This document shows positions 7,772 to 16,679 of a stretch of DNA of 64,000 nt, one piece after another. The translations under genes were made by a program, and so were the position numbers. Each line of letters begins with the position of its first letter. Position 1 is the first letter of the stretch. This DNA is from Bradyrhizobium sp. S69 (GTDB lineage: Bacteria; Pseudomonadota; Alphaproteobacteria; Rhizobiales; Xanthobacteraceae), in NCBI RefSeq assembly GCF_009766005.1, contig NZ_LMUK01000051.1:1-64000 (forward strand), in the 5' to 3' direction. The notes under the pieces were generated by a model. It saw nothing but the letters and a program-made list of their open reading frames with translations. It made no database searches and had not been told where the DNA came from.

Positions 7772-8542
7772 CTACCCTTTCGCCGGCGCAGACGGCACCC
7801 GGCCAAATAATTGCGCCTGCTCCTGCTGCGCGGTCTCGACCAGACGGTTGGTGGCGTCCTCGATCACGGCCGAGACGCGGGCGATGAATTCGCGGCGCGC
7901 CAGGCCGGGCGGCAACGGATCGAGGAACTCAACTACCAGCGTGCCGGGATAGCGCATGAAGGTGCGGCGCGGCCAGAACAGACCCGAATTGAGCGCGACC
8001 GGAACGCAGGCTACGCCGCAATCGACGTAGATCTGCGCGATCCCGCTTTTGTAGTCGGGCGGCGCGCCGACCGGACGCCGGGTGCCCTCGGGAAAGATGA
8101 TGAGCTGGCGTCCGCGCCGAACCGCCTCACCGGCGCGCCGCGTCATCGTCAACAGCGCACGGCCGCCGGCGCTGCGATCGATCCCGATCATGTTCGCCTT
8201 CTTCAGATACCAGCCGAAGAACGGAATCCACATCAGATCGCGCTTGAGGATAAACAGCGGTTGCTTGAAGAATTGCAGCAGCGCGAAGGTTTCCCACATC
8301 GACTGGTGCTTCGAGGCGACGATCAGCGGCCCTTGCGGGATTTTTTCCAGCCCGCGATATTCCACCCTGGTGTTGCAGATCACCCGCATCAGCCAGATGC
8401 TGCTGCGCGCCCAATATCTGGCGATGTTCAGGATGGCCCAACGCGGCATCAGGAAGGTCGGGATCGCGAGCAGGATCCAGAACACCAGCAGCGCATAGAA
8501 CAGCACGTTGTAGGCCAGCGAACGCAAGAATATCGAAACCAT
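7772..8542 (-). CDS. Lysophospholipid acyltransferase, PlsC-like
   Basis: A 256-residue membrane-associated acyltransferase, probably acylating lysophosphatidic acid in the inner membrane. A hydrophobic segment (LAYNVLFYALLVFWILLAIPTFL) is at the N-terminus. Motif I reads KHQSMWE, an HX4E variant of the usual HX4D, and the later motif is FPEGTR. The start ATG at 8542 lies 10 bp behind the YdcF stop, so the two are probably co-transcribed. Genomes of this group often have several PlsC paralogues, so the exact acyl acceptor is not certain. Confidence 0.86.
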   Translation of the reverse strand: MVSIFLRSLAYNVLFYALLVFWILLAIPTFLMPRWAILNIARYWARSSIWLMRVICNTRVEYRGLEKIPQGPLIVASKHQSMWETFALLQFFKQPLFILKRDLMWIPFFGWYLKKANMIGIDRSAGGRALLTMTRRAGEAVRRGRQLIIFPEGTRRPVGAPPDYKSGIAQIYVDCGVACVPVALNSGLFWPRRTFMRYPGTLVVEFLDPLPPGLARREFIARVSAVIEDATNRLVETAQQEQAQLFGRVPSAPAKG

Positions 8543-8552
8543 CGAAATCCGA

Positions 8553-9296
8553 TCAGTTGGCTTGAGCGGTTGCGCCCCGGCGCGGCGCCAGCGAACCGGT
8601 CGGCAGATCGGCACCCTCGGACACCAGATCGAGACCGGCATCGGCCAGCCGCACCCGCATCTCCACGGCGACGTATTTGACGTATTCCGATAGCAACAGC
8701 CGCAAGGTCGCGCCACTGGTCCACCACGGTTCGTCGCGCCATTTATCGCCGACCACGGCGAACGGGATCAGCGCGATATCGGGCATCGCGTGCGACATTT
8801 CGACGATGGCGCGCGGCATATGGTAATTCGAGGTCACCACGATCAGCGATTTGAAGCCGCGCTCATGGGCCCAGCGCCGGGTCTCGGCCGCGTTGCTGCG
8901 GGTGTTGACCGCCGAGCGGTCGAGATCGACGCAACAGCCGAGCAGCGCCTGGTTGTTGTCCGGCAGCGAACGGGAGATGTCGCTGACATCGTTGGTTGGA
9001 TGCACGCCGGAGATCAACAGCCGCTTGCCGAAGCCTGCGGCCAGCAATTCCATCGCGTCGGAAACCCGCGACGAGCCGCCGGTGAGCACCACGATGCCGT
9101 CGGCGGTTTGCGCCGGCCGGCTCTCGGCCCCGCGCAATTGCGACAGAAATCCGACGAATCCAACCGCGGCGCCGACGAACGCCGCAGCCAGCATGGCCAC
9201 CAAGGTGCCGCGCAGCCAGGAAGGCGCGGCTTTGGTCGCCTTGCCAGTTGGCTCGGCATTCGGCTCGGCCGGGATATGGTCGGACTGTGAACTCAT
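8553..9296 (-). CDS. YdcF family protein (DUF218)
   Basis: A 247-residue membrane-anchored protein with one N-terminal membrane segment (LRGTLVAMLAAAFVGAAVGFVGFL) and a YdcF/DUF218 domain. Family motifs seen are IVVLTGGSSRVSDAMELL, RSNAAETRRWA and VVTSNYHMPRA. Members such as ElyC affect peptidoglycan or envelope carbohydrate metabolism, so an envelope role fits its place between ftsX and an acyltransferase. The ATG at 9296 is chosen over one at 9329 because it begins just before the charged cytoplasmic leader. The biochemical reaction is unknown. Confidence 0.85.
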   Translation of the reverse strand: MSSQSDHIPAEPNAEPTGKATKAAPSWLRGTLVAMLAAAFVGAAVGFVGFLSQLRGAESRPAQTADGIVVLTGGSSRVSDAMELLAAGFGKRLLISGVHPTNDVSDISRSLPDNNQALLGCCVDLDRSAVNTRSNAAETRRWAHERGFKSLIVVTSNYHMPRAIVEMSHAMPDIALIPFAVVGDKWRDEPWWTSGATLRLLLSEYVKYVAVEMRVRLADAGLDLVSEGADLPTGSLAPRRGATAQAN

Positions 9297-9350
9297 GTGA
9301 GGTCTGGTCGTCTTCCTTTGCTTCAACAAGCGCCTAAGGCGTTACACTAG

Positions 9351-9390
9351 AACGTTTTCAGGCGAAATGGAGTCCGCTTGATGCGGTATC
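9351..9390. repeat. Fragment of a CTAG-family repeat
   Basis: The bases around 9350-9375 (CTAGAACGTTTTCAGGCGAA) resemble the GAGCGTTTTCGAGCGAAGTGG arm of the full repeats at 34986-35090 and 42326-42431. Only part of the unit is left, in the gap between ydcF and ftsX. Confidence 0.45.
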
Positions 9391-9421
9391 GTCGCGCAGA
9401 CCCGCTTCAGTCCAGCCCGCT

Positions 9422-10393
9422 TCAGTCGATGTCGTCGAGCGTGGCAAACAGCGTTCGGCGCGAGGCCCAGGCGGTGATCGCCGCGATCAACACCGCCTGC
9501 GCCGCCAGCGCCAGATACCCCGAAGGCCGCAGCGAAAACGTGCCCAGCAAGGCTGCGAACTGATCGCCGACCGGCGTGCCGGAGAACCAGCCGGCGATCG
9601 ATTCGGAAAAGCCGAAGCCGAGCATGGCGACGCCGCCGCCGATCAGGCCGCCCTCGAGGCCAAGCCGCAGGAAATGCCGCTGAAACCGGTTGGCGATATA
9701 GCGGTCGCCGGCGCCGACGAAATGCAGCACCTCGACGATCGGCCGATTGGCGGCCATCGCGCCGCGGGTCGCGAACGATACCGAAATGATGGTGGCGACG
9801 ATCACCAGCGCCAGGATGCCGAGGCCGGCAAATACCGTGGCGCCGGTCATGGTCCGCATCCGCTCGATCCAGGCGCGGTGATCGTCGACGCTGGTGGAGG
9901 GCGCAACCTGCGTCACCCGGCTGCGCAAGCCGGCGAGATCGAGCGTGGTGCCGGGCTGAACCCGCGCGACGATGACCCGCGGGATCGGCAGATCGTCGAA
10001 CGACAGCCCGCTGCCGAGCCACGGCTCCAGCAATTTCGACGATTGCTCCTTGGTGAACGGCCTGACCTCGACGATGCCGGGCTGGCTGCGCATCGCCTCG
10101 ACCACCGCGGCGCTGTCGCGATCGAGATCGCGGCCGGGCGCCGGGCGCACCTGGAGGGTGATTTCGCTCGAGACATCGGACTGCCACTCCGCCGCCGACG
10201 CGCTCACCAGCAGCACCGCGCCGGTGGTGATCGAGGCGAGGAAGGTCATGATCGCGACCACGGCGACCAGCGCCCGGCCGGCGATCGAGGCGCGCGGCAC
10301 GATCGGCGACAGGTTGCGCGCCTTGGCCGGCACCTGCGGGCGATCCTGCCCCAGGTCCATCAGCGGGCCGTGTTCGTCTCCGGTTCTACTCAT
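9422..10393 (-). CDS. ftsX: Cell division protein FtsX (ABC permease)
   Basis: A 323-residue four-span membrane protein of the FtsX family. A proline-rich cytoplasmic start leads to membrane span 1 (ALVAVVAIMTFLASITTGAVLLV), then a periplasmic domain (ITLQVRP to WIERMRTMTG), then three C-terminal spans. With FtsE it forms the complex that activates peptidoglycan hydrolases at the septum. The ATG at 10393 overlaps the ftsE stop by 8 bp, so the two are translationally linked. Divergence from enterobacterial FtsX is high, as usual in alphaproteobacteria; the ftsE neighbour makes the call firm. Confidence 0.88.
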   Translation of the reverse strand: MSRTGDEHGPLMDLGQDRPQVPAKARNLSPIVPRASIAGRALVAVVAIMTFLASITTGAVLLVSASAAEWQSDVSSEITLQVRPAPGRDLDRDSAAVVEAMRSQPGIVEVRPFTKEQSSKLLEPWLGSGLSFDDLPIPRVIVARVQPGTTLDLAGLRSRVTQVAPSTSVDDHRAWIERMRTMTGATVFAGLGILALVIVATIISVSFATRGAMAANRPIVEVLHFVGAGDRYIANRFQRHFLRLGLEGGLIGGGVAMLGFGFSESIAGWFSGTPVGDQFAALLGTFSLRPSGYLALAAQAVLIAAITAWASRRTLFATLDDID

Positions 10394-11045
10394 AGATATG
10401 CAGCCGTCCCTGATGCAGCACCAGCCGCCGCGCTTCATACTGGTCCATCAGGTTGATGTCGTGGGTCGCGATCACCACCGCGGTGCCGGACTTGTTCAGT
10501 TCGATGAACAGCCGCAACAGCCGCCGCCCCAGGGTCGGATCGACGTTGCCGGTCGGCTCATCCGCCAGCAACAGATGCGGCCGCGAGATCACCGCGCGCG
10601 CGATCGCCGCGCGCTGCTTCTCGCCGCCGGACAGGATCGGCGGCAGCGCATCCATCCGCTCGCCGAGCCCGACCCATTTCAGGAGGTCGATGACTTCGCG
10701 CCGATAGGTCGATTCCTCGCGGCCCATCACCCGGAACGGCAGCGCCACGTTTTCATAGGTCGTCATGTGATCGAGCAGGCGAAAGTCCTGCAACACAATG
10801 CCGATCCGCTTCCGCAAATCGGAAACCTCTTCCTTGCCGAGCAGCGAGACGTCGTGACCGAACAAATTGACCAGGCCGCGGGTCGGCCGCAGCGACAGGA
10901 ACAACAGCCGCAGCAGCGAGGTCTTGCCGGCGCCGGAGGGCCCGGTGAGGAACTGAAAGGAGTGCGCGGGAATCACGAAACTGAGGTCGCGCAAAATCTC
11001 CGGGCCGAGCCCGTAGCGCAAACCGACATTTTCGAACCGAACCAA
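10386..11045 (-). CDS. ftsE: Cell division ATP-binding protein FtsE
   Basis: A 219-residue ABC ATPase. Walker A is GPSGAGKT at residues 35-42, the signature is LSGGEKQR, Walker B is HLLLADEPTG and the switch histidine is in VIATHD. Length and the FENVGLRYG start are typical of FtsE. It powers the FtsX permease at the division site. It overlaps ftsX by 8 bp downstream. The divergent gene at 11210 encodes a zinc-ribbon membrane protein, an arrangement I believe is conserved in this bacterial family. Confidence 0.93.
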   Translation of the reverse strand: MVRFENVGLRYGLGPEILRDLSFVIPAHSFQFLTGPSGAGKTSLLRLLFLSLRPTRGLVNLFGHDVSLLGKEEVSDLRKRIGIVLQDFRLLDHMTTYENVALPFRVMGREESTYRREVIDLLKWVGLGERMDALPPILSGGEKQRAAIARAVISRPHLLLADEPTGNVDPTLGRRLLRLFIELNKSGTAVVIATHDINLMDQYEARRLVLHQGRLHIYE

Positions 11046-11209
11046 GCTCAGCTCCGTTCGATAGGGCCCCGGGGAAAGACCGGGAGCCAGAGACCAGCAC
11101 TCCGTTGCGGTGGTGAACCGAACAATACGGTTGTGCTTCGGTTATGGTTTCCGATTCGTTAACGGTCGCCTTGTAGCATCCGCGCAACGCCCTTGTGGAG
11201 AGTGGCTCC

Positions 11210-12082
11210 ATGCATATCGTTTGCCCGCATTGTACGACGTCCTATGCCATTGATCTGGCAACTTTGGGCGCGTCCGGCCGTACCGTCCGCTGTTCCCGCT
11301 GCAAGGAGGTCTGGCTGGCGCGGCCGGAGGAGGCGATTGCCATGGCCGCTCCGGTGGCCGCCACCGCCGGCGATGGCGATGACGTGGCCGCCGAATGGGA
11401 GCGGATGGCGGACGAGGACGAAGATCCGCTAGGAGCCCGCACCGACCAGGGCATCCCGGTGGTCGACAGCCCCTCGATATCGGCCGATTGGCCCGCCGGC
11501 GGGCCATCCGAGACGGATTGGTCGCAGCACGAGATGGAGGAACCCGACGCCGGGCGGCCAAGCCTGCTGTCGCGGCTACGCCATCTTTTCAAGCCGCGAG
11601 CCCGGCTCCGCGCCCGCGGCCGATCGTGGTTCAGCGTGCCGTTCGCCGGCCTTCCGACCGCTTGCGCCGCGATGGGCGCGCTGGTGCTGGCGCTGGTGAT
11701 CTGGCGCGGCGACATGGTGCGCCTGCTGCCGCAGACCGCTTCGTTCTACCGCATGGTCGGGCTCGATGTGAATTTGCGCGGGCTGATGTTCAAGGACGTC
11801 AAGATCAGCAGTGAAACCGTGGACGGCAAGCCGGTGCTGGTGATCGAGGGCGTGATCACCGCCGAGACCCGCAAGGCCGTCGAGCTGCCGCGGCTGCGCT
11901 TCAGCGTCCGCGACGCGCAGGGCGCCGAAATCTACGCCTGGAACGCGGTGCTGGAGCAGCCGATCCTGAAGCCGGGCGAAACCGCCTGGTTCAAGTCGCG
12001 GCTGGCCTCGCCGCCGCCGGAAGGGCGCAATATCGATGTACGCTTCTTCAACAAGAGGGACATCGCCGGCGGCAGCGCATAA
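11210..12082 (+). CDS. MJ0042-type zinc-ribbon membrane protein
   Basis: A 290-residue protein. The N-terminus is a zinc ribbon with CPHC at residues 5-8 and CSRC at 28-31 (MJ0042 family), followed by an acidic, low-complexity linker, one membrane segment (GLPTACAAMGALVLALVIW) and a C-terminal domain similar to DUF3426 (VDGKPVLVIEGVITAETRK). The ATG at 11210 with GGAG 9 bases upstream is preferred; a GTG at 11195 would add five residues. The function is unknown; an envelope or gene-regulatory link through the ribbon is plausible. It is divergent from ftsEX and followed 44 bp later by the response regulator gene. Confidence 0.84.
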   Translation: MHIVCPHCTTSYAIDLATLGASGRTVRCSRCKEVWLARPEEAIAMAAPVAATAGDGDDVAAEWERMADEDEDPLGARTDQGIPVVDSPSISADWPAGGPSETDWSQHEMEEPDAGRPSLLSRLRHLFKPRARLRARGRSWFSVPFAGLPTACAAMGALVLALVIWRGDMVRLLPQTASFYRMVGLDVNLRGLMFKDVKISSETVDGKPVLVIEGVITAETRKAVELPRLRFSVRDAQGAEIYAWNAVLEQPILKPGETAWFKSRLASPPPEGRNIDVRFFNKRDIAGGSA

Positions 12083-12126
12083 AGCCGAGCCCGCTTGTCC
12101 CGACGTTTTTATGATACGGTGCCTTG

Positions 12127-12504
12127 ATGCCGCGCGTGCTGATCGCCGACGATGAAGAATCGATGCGGACTCTGGTGGCGCGCGCCATCGCGATGGACGG
12201 CCACACCATCGTGACCGCGGAGGATGGCGCCGAAGCGCTGGAAATCCTGACCAGCGATGCCGGCGCGTTCGATCTGCTGCTGACCGATATCCAGATGCCG
12301 GTGATGGACGGCATCGCGCTGGCCTTGACGGCGGCGCGCGATTTCCCCGACCTGACGATCCTGCTGATGACCGGCTTTGCCGACCAGCGCGAACGCGCCT
12401 CCGGCCTCAACGCCCTCGTGCATGACGTGGTGACCAAGCCGTTTTCAGTGGCGGATATCCGCACCGCGGTGGCCGACGCGCTGGCGTCGCGGAAGCGGGA
12501 CTAG
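12127..12504 (+). CDS. Single-domain response regulator, CpdR-like
   Basis: A 125-residue receiver-only protein. The acidic pocket is DDEE at residues 8-11, the phospho-acceptor is Asp54 in LLLTDIQMP, the conserved threonine lies in LLMTGFAD and the lysine in VTKPFS. The pattern ARAIAMDGHTIVTAEDGAEAL and the ending KPFSVADIRTAVADAL resemble CpdR, the adaptor that directs ClpXP to cell-cycle substrates in alphaproteobacteria. Whether it is the true CpdR or a paralogue cannot be settled without comparing all copies in the genome. A TTG three bases upstream (12124) is also in frame. Confidence 0.75.
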   Translation: MPRVLIADDEESMRTLVARAIAMDGHTIVTAEDGAEALEILTSDAGAFDLLLTDIQMPVMDGIALALTAARDFPDLTILLMTGFADQRERASGLNALVHDVVTKPFSVADIRTAVADALASRKRD

Positions 12505-12557
12505 GCGGGGGCAGAGGCCGCATTACGCGCCGTAAGGATCGCTGAACCTTTCAACTC

Positions 12558-12644
12558 GTCATGGCCGGGCTTGTCCCGGCCATCCACGTCTTTGCCCCGA
12601 AAAGAAAGCAAGACGTGGATCACCGGGACAAGCCCGGTGATGAC
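12558..12644. repeat. Dispersed palindromic repeat, GTCATGCCCGGG family, copy 2
   Basis: Starts GTCATGGCCGGGCTTGTCCC and ends ACAAGCCCGGTGATGACG, with inner TCCACGTCTT and AAGACGTGGAT arms. It lies between the convergent response-regulator and TIGR02302 genes. Confidence 0.86.
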
Positions 12645-12670
12645 GGTTTGTGTATCCGGGCCAAGCGCCC

Positions 12671-15277
12671 TCAATAATCCTTCAGCAGCCGCTCGAGATA
12701 GTCGAGTTCGAGCTGCGGCCGCGCCGTGTCGCCGAGACGGCGGCGGAGTTCTTCGAGGATGCGGCGGGCGCGCTGCACGTCGATCTCGCCGGGAATCTTC
12801 ACGGTCATGTCGTCGCCGAATTCGCGCCCGTGCAGCGGGCGGCCGAGCGGATCGGTGGAATTGCCGCTGCTCTGCTGGCGTCCGGCGCGATTGCCCGGGC
12901 CGTCGCCCTGCCCGTCGCCATCGCCCTGCTGCATCGCCTGCGCCAGGCTCTGGGCGCCCTTGCGCATCGCGTCCAGCGCCTTGCCTTGCGAATCCACGGC
13001 GCCATCGGCATTGCCGTCACCGAGCTTGCCGTCGGCATCGCCCATGGCGTTGTCGGCATCGCCGAGCGTATCTGCGCTGTCGCCATTGTCGGCCTGCTGA
13101 TCGCCGTCGTCGTCGCCTTGTTGTCCCTGCTGACCCTGCCCGCCTTGTTGACCCTTCTGGCCTTTCTCGCCCTTCTGACCCGGCTGACCCATGCCGCGCT
13201 TGGCCAGTTCCTGCTGCAATTTCTTGAGCCGGTCGCGCAGGCCCTGCTGATCCTGTTGCAGATCGCCCATGCTCTGGTCGCCCGGCTTGCCGCGCGAGCG
13301 ATCGCGCCGCGAATCCTGGCCCTGCTTGAACGTCTTGTCGCGCAATTGCTGCTGCTTACGGATCACGTCGCCGAGCTCGTTGAGCGCCTGCTCCATGTCG
13401 TTGTCGCCGGACTGGCCGGGCTGCGCCAGTTGCAGATTCTCGAGCATCTGCTGCAACTGCTCCAGCAATTGCTTGGCGGCATCCTTGTCGCCGGAGCGCG
13501 ACAGCCGCTCCATGCGCTCGATCATGCTGTTGAGGTCCTGCTGGCGCATCACTTTGGTATTGGGATCGAGCGGCCGCGCCAGGGCTTGCGGATTGTTGCG
13601 CATCTGGTCGGCCAGCTGGCGCATGTAATTATCCAGCGTCGCGCGCAGATCCTGCGTGAGTTTCTTGATCTCCTCGTCGCTGGCGCCGCGATCCAGCGCC
13701 TGCTTGAGCGCGTCCTGCGCGGCACGCAAAGCCTTGTCGACATCGGTGATGTTGCCATCCTCGATGGTGACGGCGAGCGCCCACAGGCTGGCGACCACCT
13801 CGCGCAGCGCATCGTCGGTACGGGCGGCCTCGAGCTGCCGCGCCACGTCATGGAGGCCGAGATACTGGCCGGCCTCGGGGGTGAAGATGTCCGGCTCGAT
13901 CATCAGCGCATCGAGCGCGGCGTAGACTTGGTCGTTTTGATTGGCATCGAGCGCCAGGATGCGGCGCTGCTCGATCAGCGCCCGCGCCAAGGGTTTGGTG
14001 AACAAACGCTCCGGCAAACGCATGTCGAAGGGGTCGCTGTGGCCCTCATTGCCGGCCTCGTCCTTTGCCGTCAGGGTCAGCGTCACCTCGGCCCCGGCAT
14101 AGGGATCCTCGCTGAGGTCTTTCACGGTCTGACCGACGCCGTTGCGGGTCCGGGCGTTCGGCAGCACCAGCGAAAACTTCGGGGTATCGTACAGCGGTCG
14201 CGGCTCGCCGGCGCCCTGCGGCCGCTCGCCGGCGCGCGCGACGATATGCGCCTGCGCTTCGGTGACGCCGTAGTCGTCCTCGATCTTGTAGGACAATTGC
14301 AGCGAACCGCGGGCCTGACGCTCGGGATCCTTGGCCAGCGCGATCGTCGGCGCGCGGTCGGGGACCGCGCTGAACTTCCATTGCGGCTGGCCGGAGGGCG
14401 CGCGGACATGCGCGGTGCCGTCACCTGCAATCGTGAAATGTTTTTCGTTGGTGCCCTGCGGCGCCTGTTCGGTCGGCACGGCTTCGGTCAGATTGCCGGA
14501 CACCGCGACATCGAGCGCGCCGCCGCTGGAGCGCACGATCAGCGTCGAACCCGCCGGAACCGGCAACGGTCCGGCCGCAACGCTGCTTGTTGCGCCGGCT
14601 TCCTTGTTCGCCGCCGACAGGATGACCGGAGGCTTGCCGGTGTAGATCGGCGGCGTCACCCAGGCATCGACCCTGACATTGGCCGGCGACAATACGCCGT
14701 TCCAGTCGAACGCGGCTTCGGTGCGCATCATGCGCTCGTCGCCCGCCGCGATATAGGTCGCCACCATCAGCACCGCGACCAGCGCGCGCAGCGCCCAGGG
14801 ATCGTGGATCGGAAGCCGCGGTGAAGGCAGGCCGGCGCGGATGCGCTTGATCGAGGCCAGCGTGCGCTCACGCTGCGCCTGCCACAGCGCGCGCGCCACC
14901 GGGTCCTGCGACACCAGCGTATCGGTCAAGGTGGTCGCCGGGCGATGGCGCAGCCCGGTGCCGCGGTCGAGCCGGCTCAGCGCCTGTTCACGGCTCGGCC
15001 AGCGAAACCGCGAAAGCGGAAACAGCGCAGCCAGCGCCAGCAGCACGAACAGGCCGAGCCCGACGGCGCGGGCGATGAACGGCAGCACCAGCCACAGGCC
15101 AGCCCACGACACCACCAGAAACAGCCCGACGACCGTCAGAAGCCGCGCCAGATGCGGCCAGCTCTGCTCCCACGCGATGGCGTATTGCGCCCGTTGCACG
15201 GCCTGCGCCAACCGCAGCCGCGACGCGGCATCGGGGTCGCGCGCGGGTTCCGGCAGATCGGGGGGTGCACCGCTCAA
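12671..15277 (-). CDS. TIGR02302 family (DUF4175) large membrane protein
   Basis: An 868-residue protein of the TIGR02302/DUF4175 family, found in alphaproteobacteria and of unknown function. Two membrane segments lie near the N-terminus (LLTVVGLFLVVSWAGLWLV and GLGLFVLLALAALFPL), then a large periplasmic region with beta-rich domains, then coiled-coil-like helices rich in Gln and Met. Residues 696 to about 800 are low-complexity, with collagen-like GQKGEKGQKGQQG followed by Asp/Gly-rich repeats. The TTG at 15277 is chosen because AAGGAG stands 6-7 bases upstream and the next in-frame starts would cut into the conserved start. Context of envelope genes suggests a role there. Confidence 0.86.
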   Translation of the reverse strand: MSGAPPDLPEPARDPDAASRLRLAQAVQRAQYAIAWEQSWPHLARLLTVVGLFLVVSWAGLWLVLPFIARAVGLGLFVLLALAALFPLSRFRWPSREQALSRLDRGTGLRHRPATTLTDTLVSQDPVARALWQAQRERTLASIKRIRAGLPSPRLPIHDPWALRALVAVLMVATYIAAGDERMMRTEAAFDWNGVLSPANVRVDAWVTPPIYTGKPPVILSAANKEAGATSSVAAGPLPVPAGSTLIVRSSGGALDVAVSGNLTEAVPTEQAPQGTNEKHFTIAGDGTAHVRAPSGQPQWKFSAVPDRAPTIALAKDPERQARGSLQLSYKIEDDYGVTEAQAHIVARAGERPQGAGEPRPLYDTPKFSLVLPNARTRNGVGQTVKDLSEDPYAGAEVTLTLTAKDEAGNEGHSDPFDMRLPERLFTKPLARALIEQRRILALDANQNDQVYAALDALMIEPDIFTPEAGQYLGLHDVARQLEAARTDDALREVVASLWALAVTIEDGNITDVDKALRAAQDALKQALDRGASDEEIKKLTQDLRATLDNYMRQLADQMRNNPQALARPLDPNTKVMRQQDLNSMIERMERLSRSGDKDAAKQLLEQLQQMLENLQLAQPGQSGDNDMEQALNELGDVIRKQQQLRDKTFKQGQDSRRDRSRGKPGDQSMGDLQQDQQGLRDRLKKLQQELAKRGMGQPGQKGEKGQKGQQGGQGQQGQQGDDDGDQQADNGDSADTLGDADNAMGDADGKLGDGNADGAVDSQGKALDAMRKGAQSLAQAMQQGDGDGQGDGPGNRAGRQQSSGNSTDPLGRPLHGREFGDDMTVKIPGEIDVQRARRILEELRRRLGDTARPQLELDYLERLLKDY

Positions 15278-15514
15278 TCAAATCTCCTTGCAAGCGCCCA
15301 CGCAAATCTTGCTCAGACCCTGCCCATGCAAATCTCGCGCCCGAACAACACCCTAGCACGGCGGCGGCAATGAGGCACCCGGTCAGTTACGGTATCCCAC
15401 ACCCCAATGCACGCATGACACGAAGGCGTGACTGCGGGCCCGCGACCTCGTAACGTCGCTCAATCCGGGAAAGCAATCGGCGAACGTCTAAGAGCCATCG
15501 GAAACGTCTAAACC
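15278..15514. other. Gene-less spacer before an inserted-looking block
   Basis: No gene, RNA or clear promoter that I can support. The DNA separates the TIGR02302 gene from a repeat element and the dehydrogenase at 15645. It may hold the TIGR02302 promoter, since that gene starts at 15277 on the minus strand. Confidence 0.5.
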
Positions 15515-15623
15515 GTCATTGCGAGCGCAGCGACGCAATCCAGAGCGACAAAGAAAGTCTGGATTGCTTCGCGGAGTTTATCATCGGGCGGGCGTTCGCC
15601 CGACCCGGTGGCTCGCAATGACG
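15515..15623. repeat. Dispersed repeat, GTCATTGCGAGCG family, with nested 40-bp module
   Basis: Starts GTCATTGCGAGCGCAGCGAC and ends CGCAATGACG, with inner CAATCCAGA and TCTGGATTG arms. The right half is interrupted at 15573-15612 by a 40-bp hairpin module also found at 17706, 26982 and 33212 inside other repeats. A second, uninterrupted family member is at 61496-61577. It lies about 20 bp upstream of the dehydrogenase start. Confidence 0.85.
15573..15612 (+). repeat. Nested 40-bp hairpin module, copy 1
   Basis: Begins GGAG and ends GGTGGC; the central arms are CGGGCGGGC and CGCCCGACCCG. This copy has GGGC/GCCC where the other three have GCGC/GCGC, a paired change that keeps the stem intact. 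Confidence 0.85.
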
Positions 15624-15644
15624 AACGTCAAAGGAAAATAAAAA

Positions 15645-16556
15645 ATGGATATCGGATTCATCGGCCTCGGGAAGATGGGCTTCCCAATGGCGCGTCGGCT
15701 GGTCGAGGCGGGGCATCAGCTCGTCGTGTTCGACACCCGCAAGGAAGTGGTCGACCAATTGATCGCGCTTGGCGCACAGGCGGCTTCGTCGCCAAAGGAT
15801 ATCGCCGACCGCGTCGAAACCGTGATGGCAAGCCTGCCGTCGCTGCAAGCCTCGCTCGAGGTTGCGACCGGCAGCGGCGGCGTGATCGAGGGCAAGCGCG
15901 TCAAGCGCTTCGTCGATCTGTCCACGGTCGGTTCGCAGATGGCGGTCAAAATTCACGGCCTGCTGGCCAGCAAACACATCGTCCAGATCGACAGTCCGGT
16001 CAGCGGCGGCGTCGGCGGCGCCGAAAAGGGCACGTTGGCGGTCATGGTATCGGCGCCGCGCGCCGATTTCGAAATCGTCAAGCCGGCGCTGGACGTGATC
16101 GGCAAGGTGTTCTTCATCGGCGAAAAGCCCGGCTCCGGGCAGACCATGAAGCTCGCCAACAATTTCCTGTCGGCCACCGCGATGGTCGCGACCTCGGAAG
16201 CGGTGGTGATGGGCGTCAAGTCCGGGCTCGATCCCGCCGTCATGATCGACGTGATCAACGCCGGTTCCGGCATGAACACCGCGAGCCGCGACAAGTTTCC
16301 CCGCGCCGTGCTGCCGCGCAGTTTCGATTTCGGTTTCGCGACCGGCCTGATGGTCAAGGACGTCCGGCTCGCGCTCGACGAGATGAAATCGCTGGGGTTG
16401 TCGATGGAAGTCGCCGAGGCGGTCGGCCGGCTCTGGGAAGTCGTGATCCGCGAGATGGGTCCGGAGTCGGATTTTACCTCGGCAATCAAGCCGATCGAGA
16501 AGGCCGCCGGCGTGGTGGTCGGCGGCGCCAAGGGCGGCAGTCACGCCGCGAAATAG
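15645..16556 (+). CDS. NAD(P)-dependent oxidoreductase, 3-hydroxyisobutyrate dehydrogenase family
   Basis: A 303-residue beta-hydroxyacid dehydrogenase. The N-terminal cofactor motif is GFIGLGKMGFPMARRL at residues 4-19, then the substrate motif DSPVSGGVGGAEKGTL and the catalytic lysine in GSGQTMKLANNFL, all as in the HIBADH/tartronate semialdehyde reductase family. It reversibly oxidises a short 3-hydroxy acid in the cytosol; which one is not clear. The sequence is complete and ends in a basic GGAKGGSHAAK tail. A GcvA-type LysR gene follows 123 bp later on the same strand. Confidence 0.87.
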   Translation: MDIGFIGLGKMGFPMARRLVEAGHQLVVFDTRKEVVDQLIALGAQAASSPKDIADRVETVMASLPSLQASLEVATGSGGVIEGKRVKRFVDLSTVGSQMAVKIHGLLASKHIVQIDSPVSGGVGGAEKGTLAVMVSAPRADFEIVKPALDVIGKVFFIGEKPGSGQTMKLANNFLSATAMVATSEAVVMGVKSGLDPAVMIDVINAGSGMNTASRDKFPRAVLPRSFDFGFATGLMVKDVRLALDEMKSLGLSMEVAEAVGRLWEVVIREMGPESDFTSAIKPIEKAAGVVVGGAKGGSHAAK

Positions 16557-16679
16557 CGTTTCGCGTGGCCGAGTCATCATGCATGGCTTCGTTGCAACAT
16601 CCGCGGCGCGAGAGCGCGGCGGCGTGCTTGCGGCAGCAGGATGGGCCCCATAGGATGACACGGCAGCCGGGGATCTGTG

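Noticed and set aside
12650-14824. 724-codon plus-strand open frame
   Set aside because: It is the antisense shadow of the TIGR02302 gene. The protein is a Leu/Ala/Arg-rich string with no domain, and the minus-strand frame has a ribosome site and family motifs.
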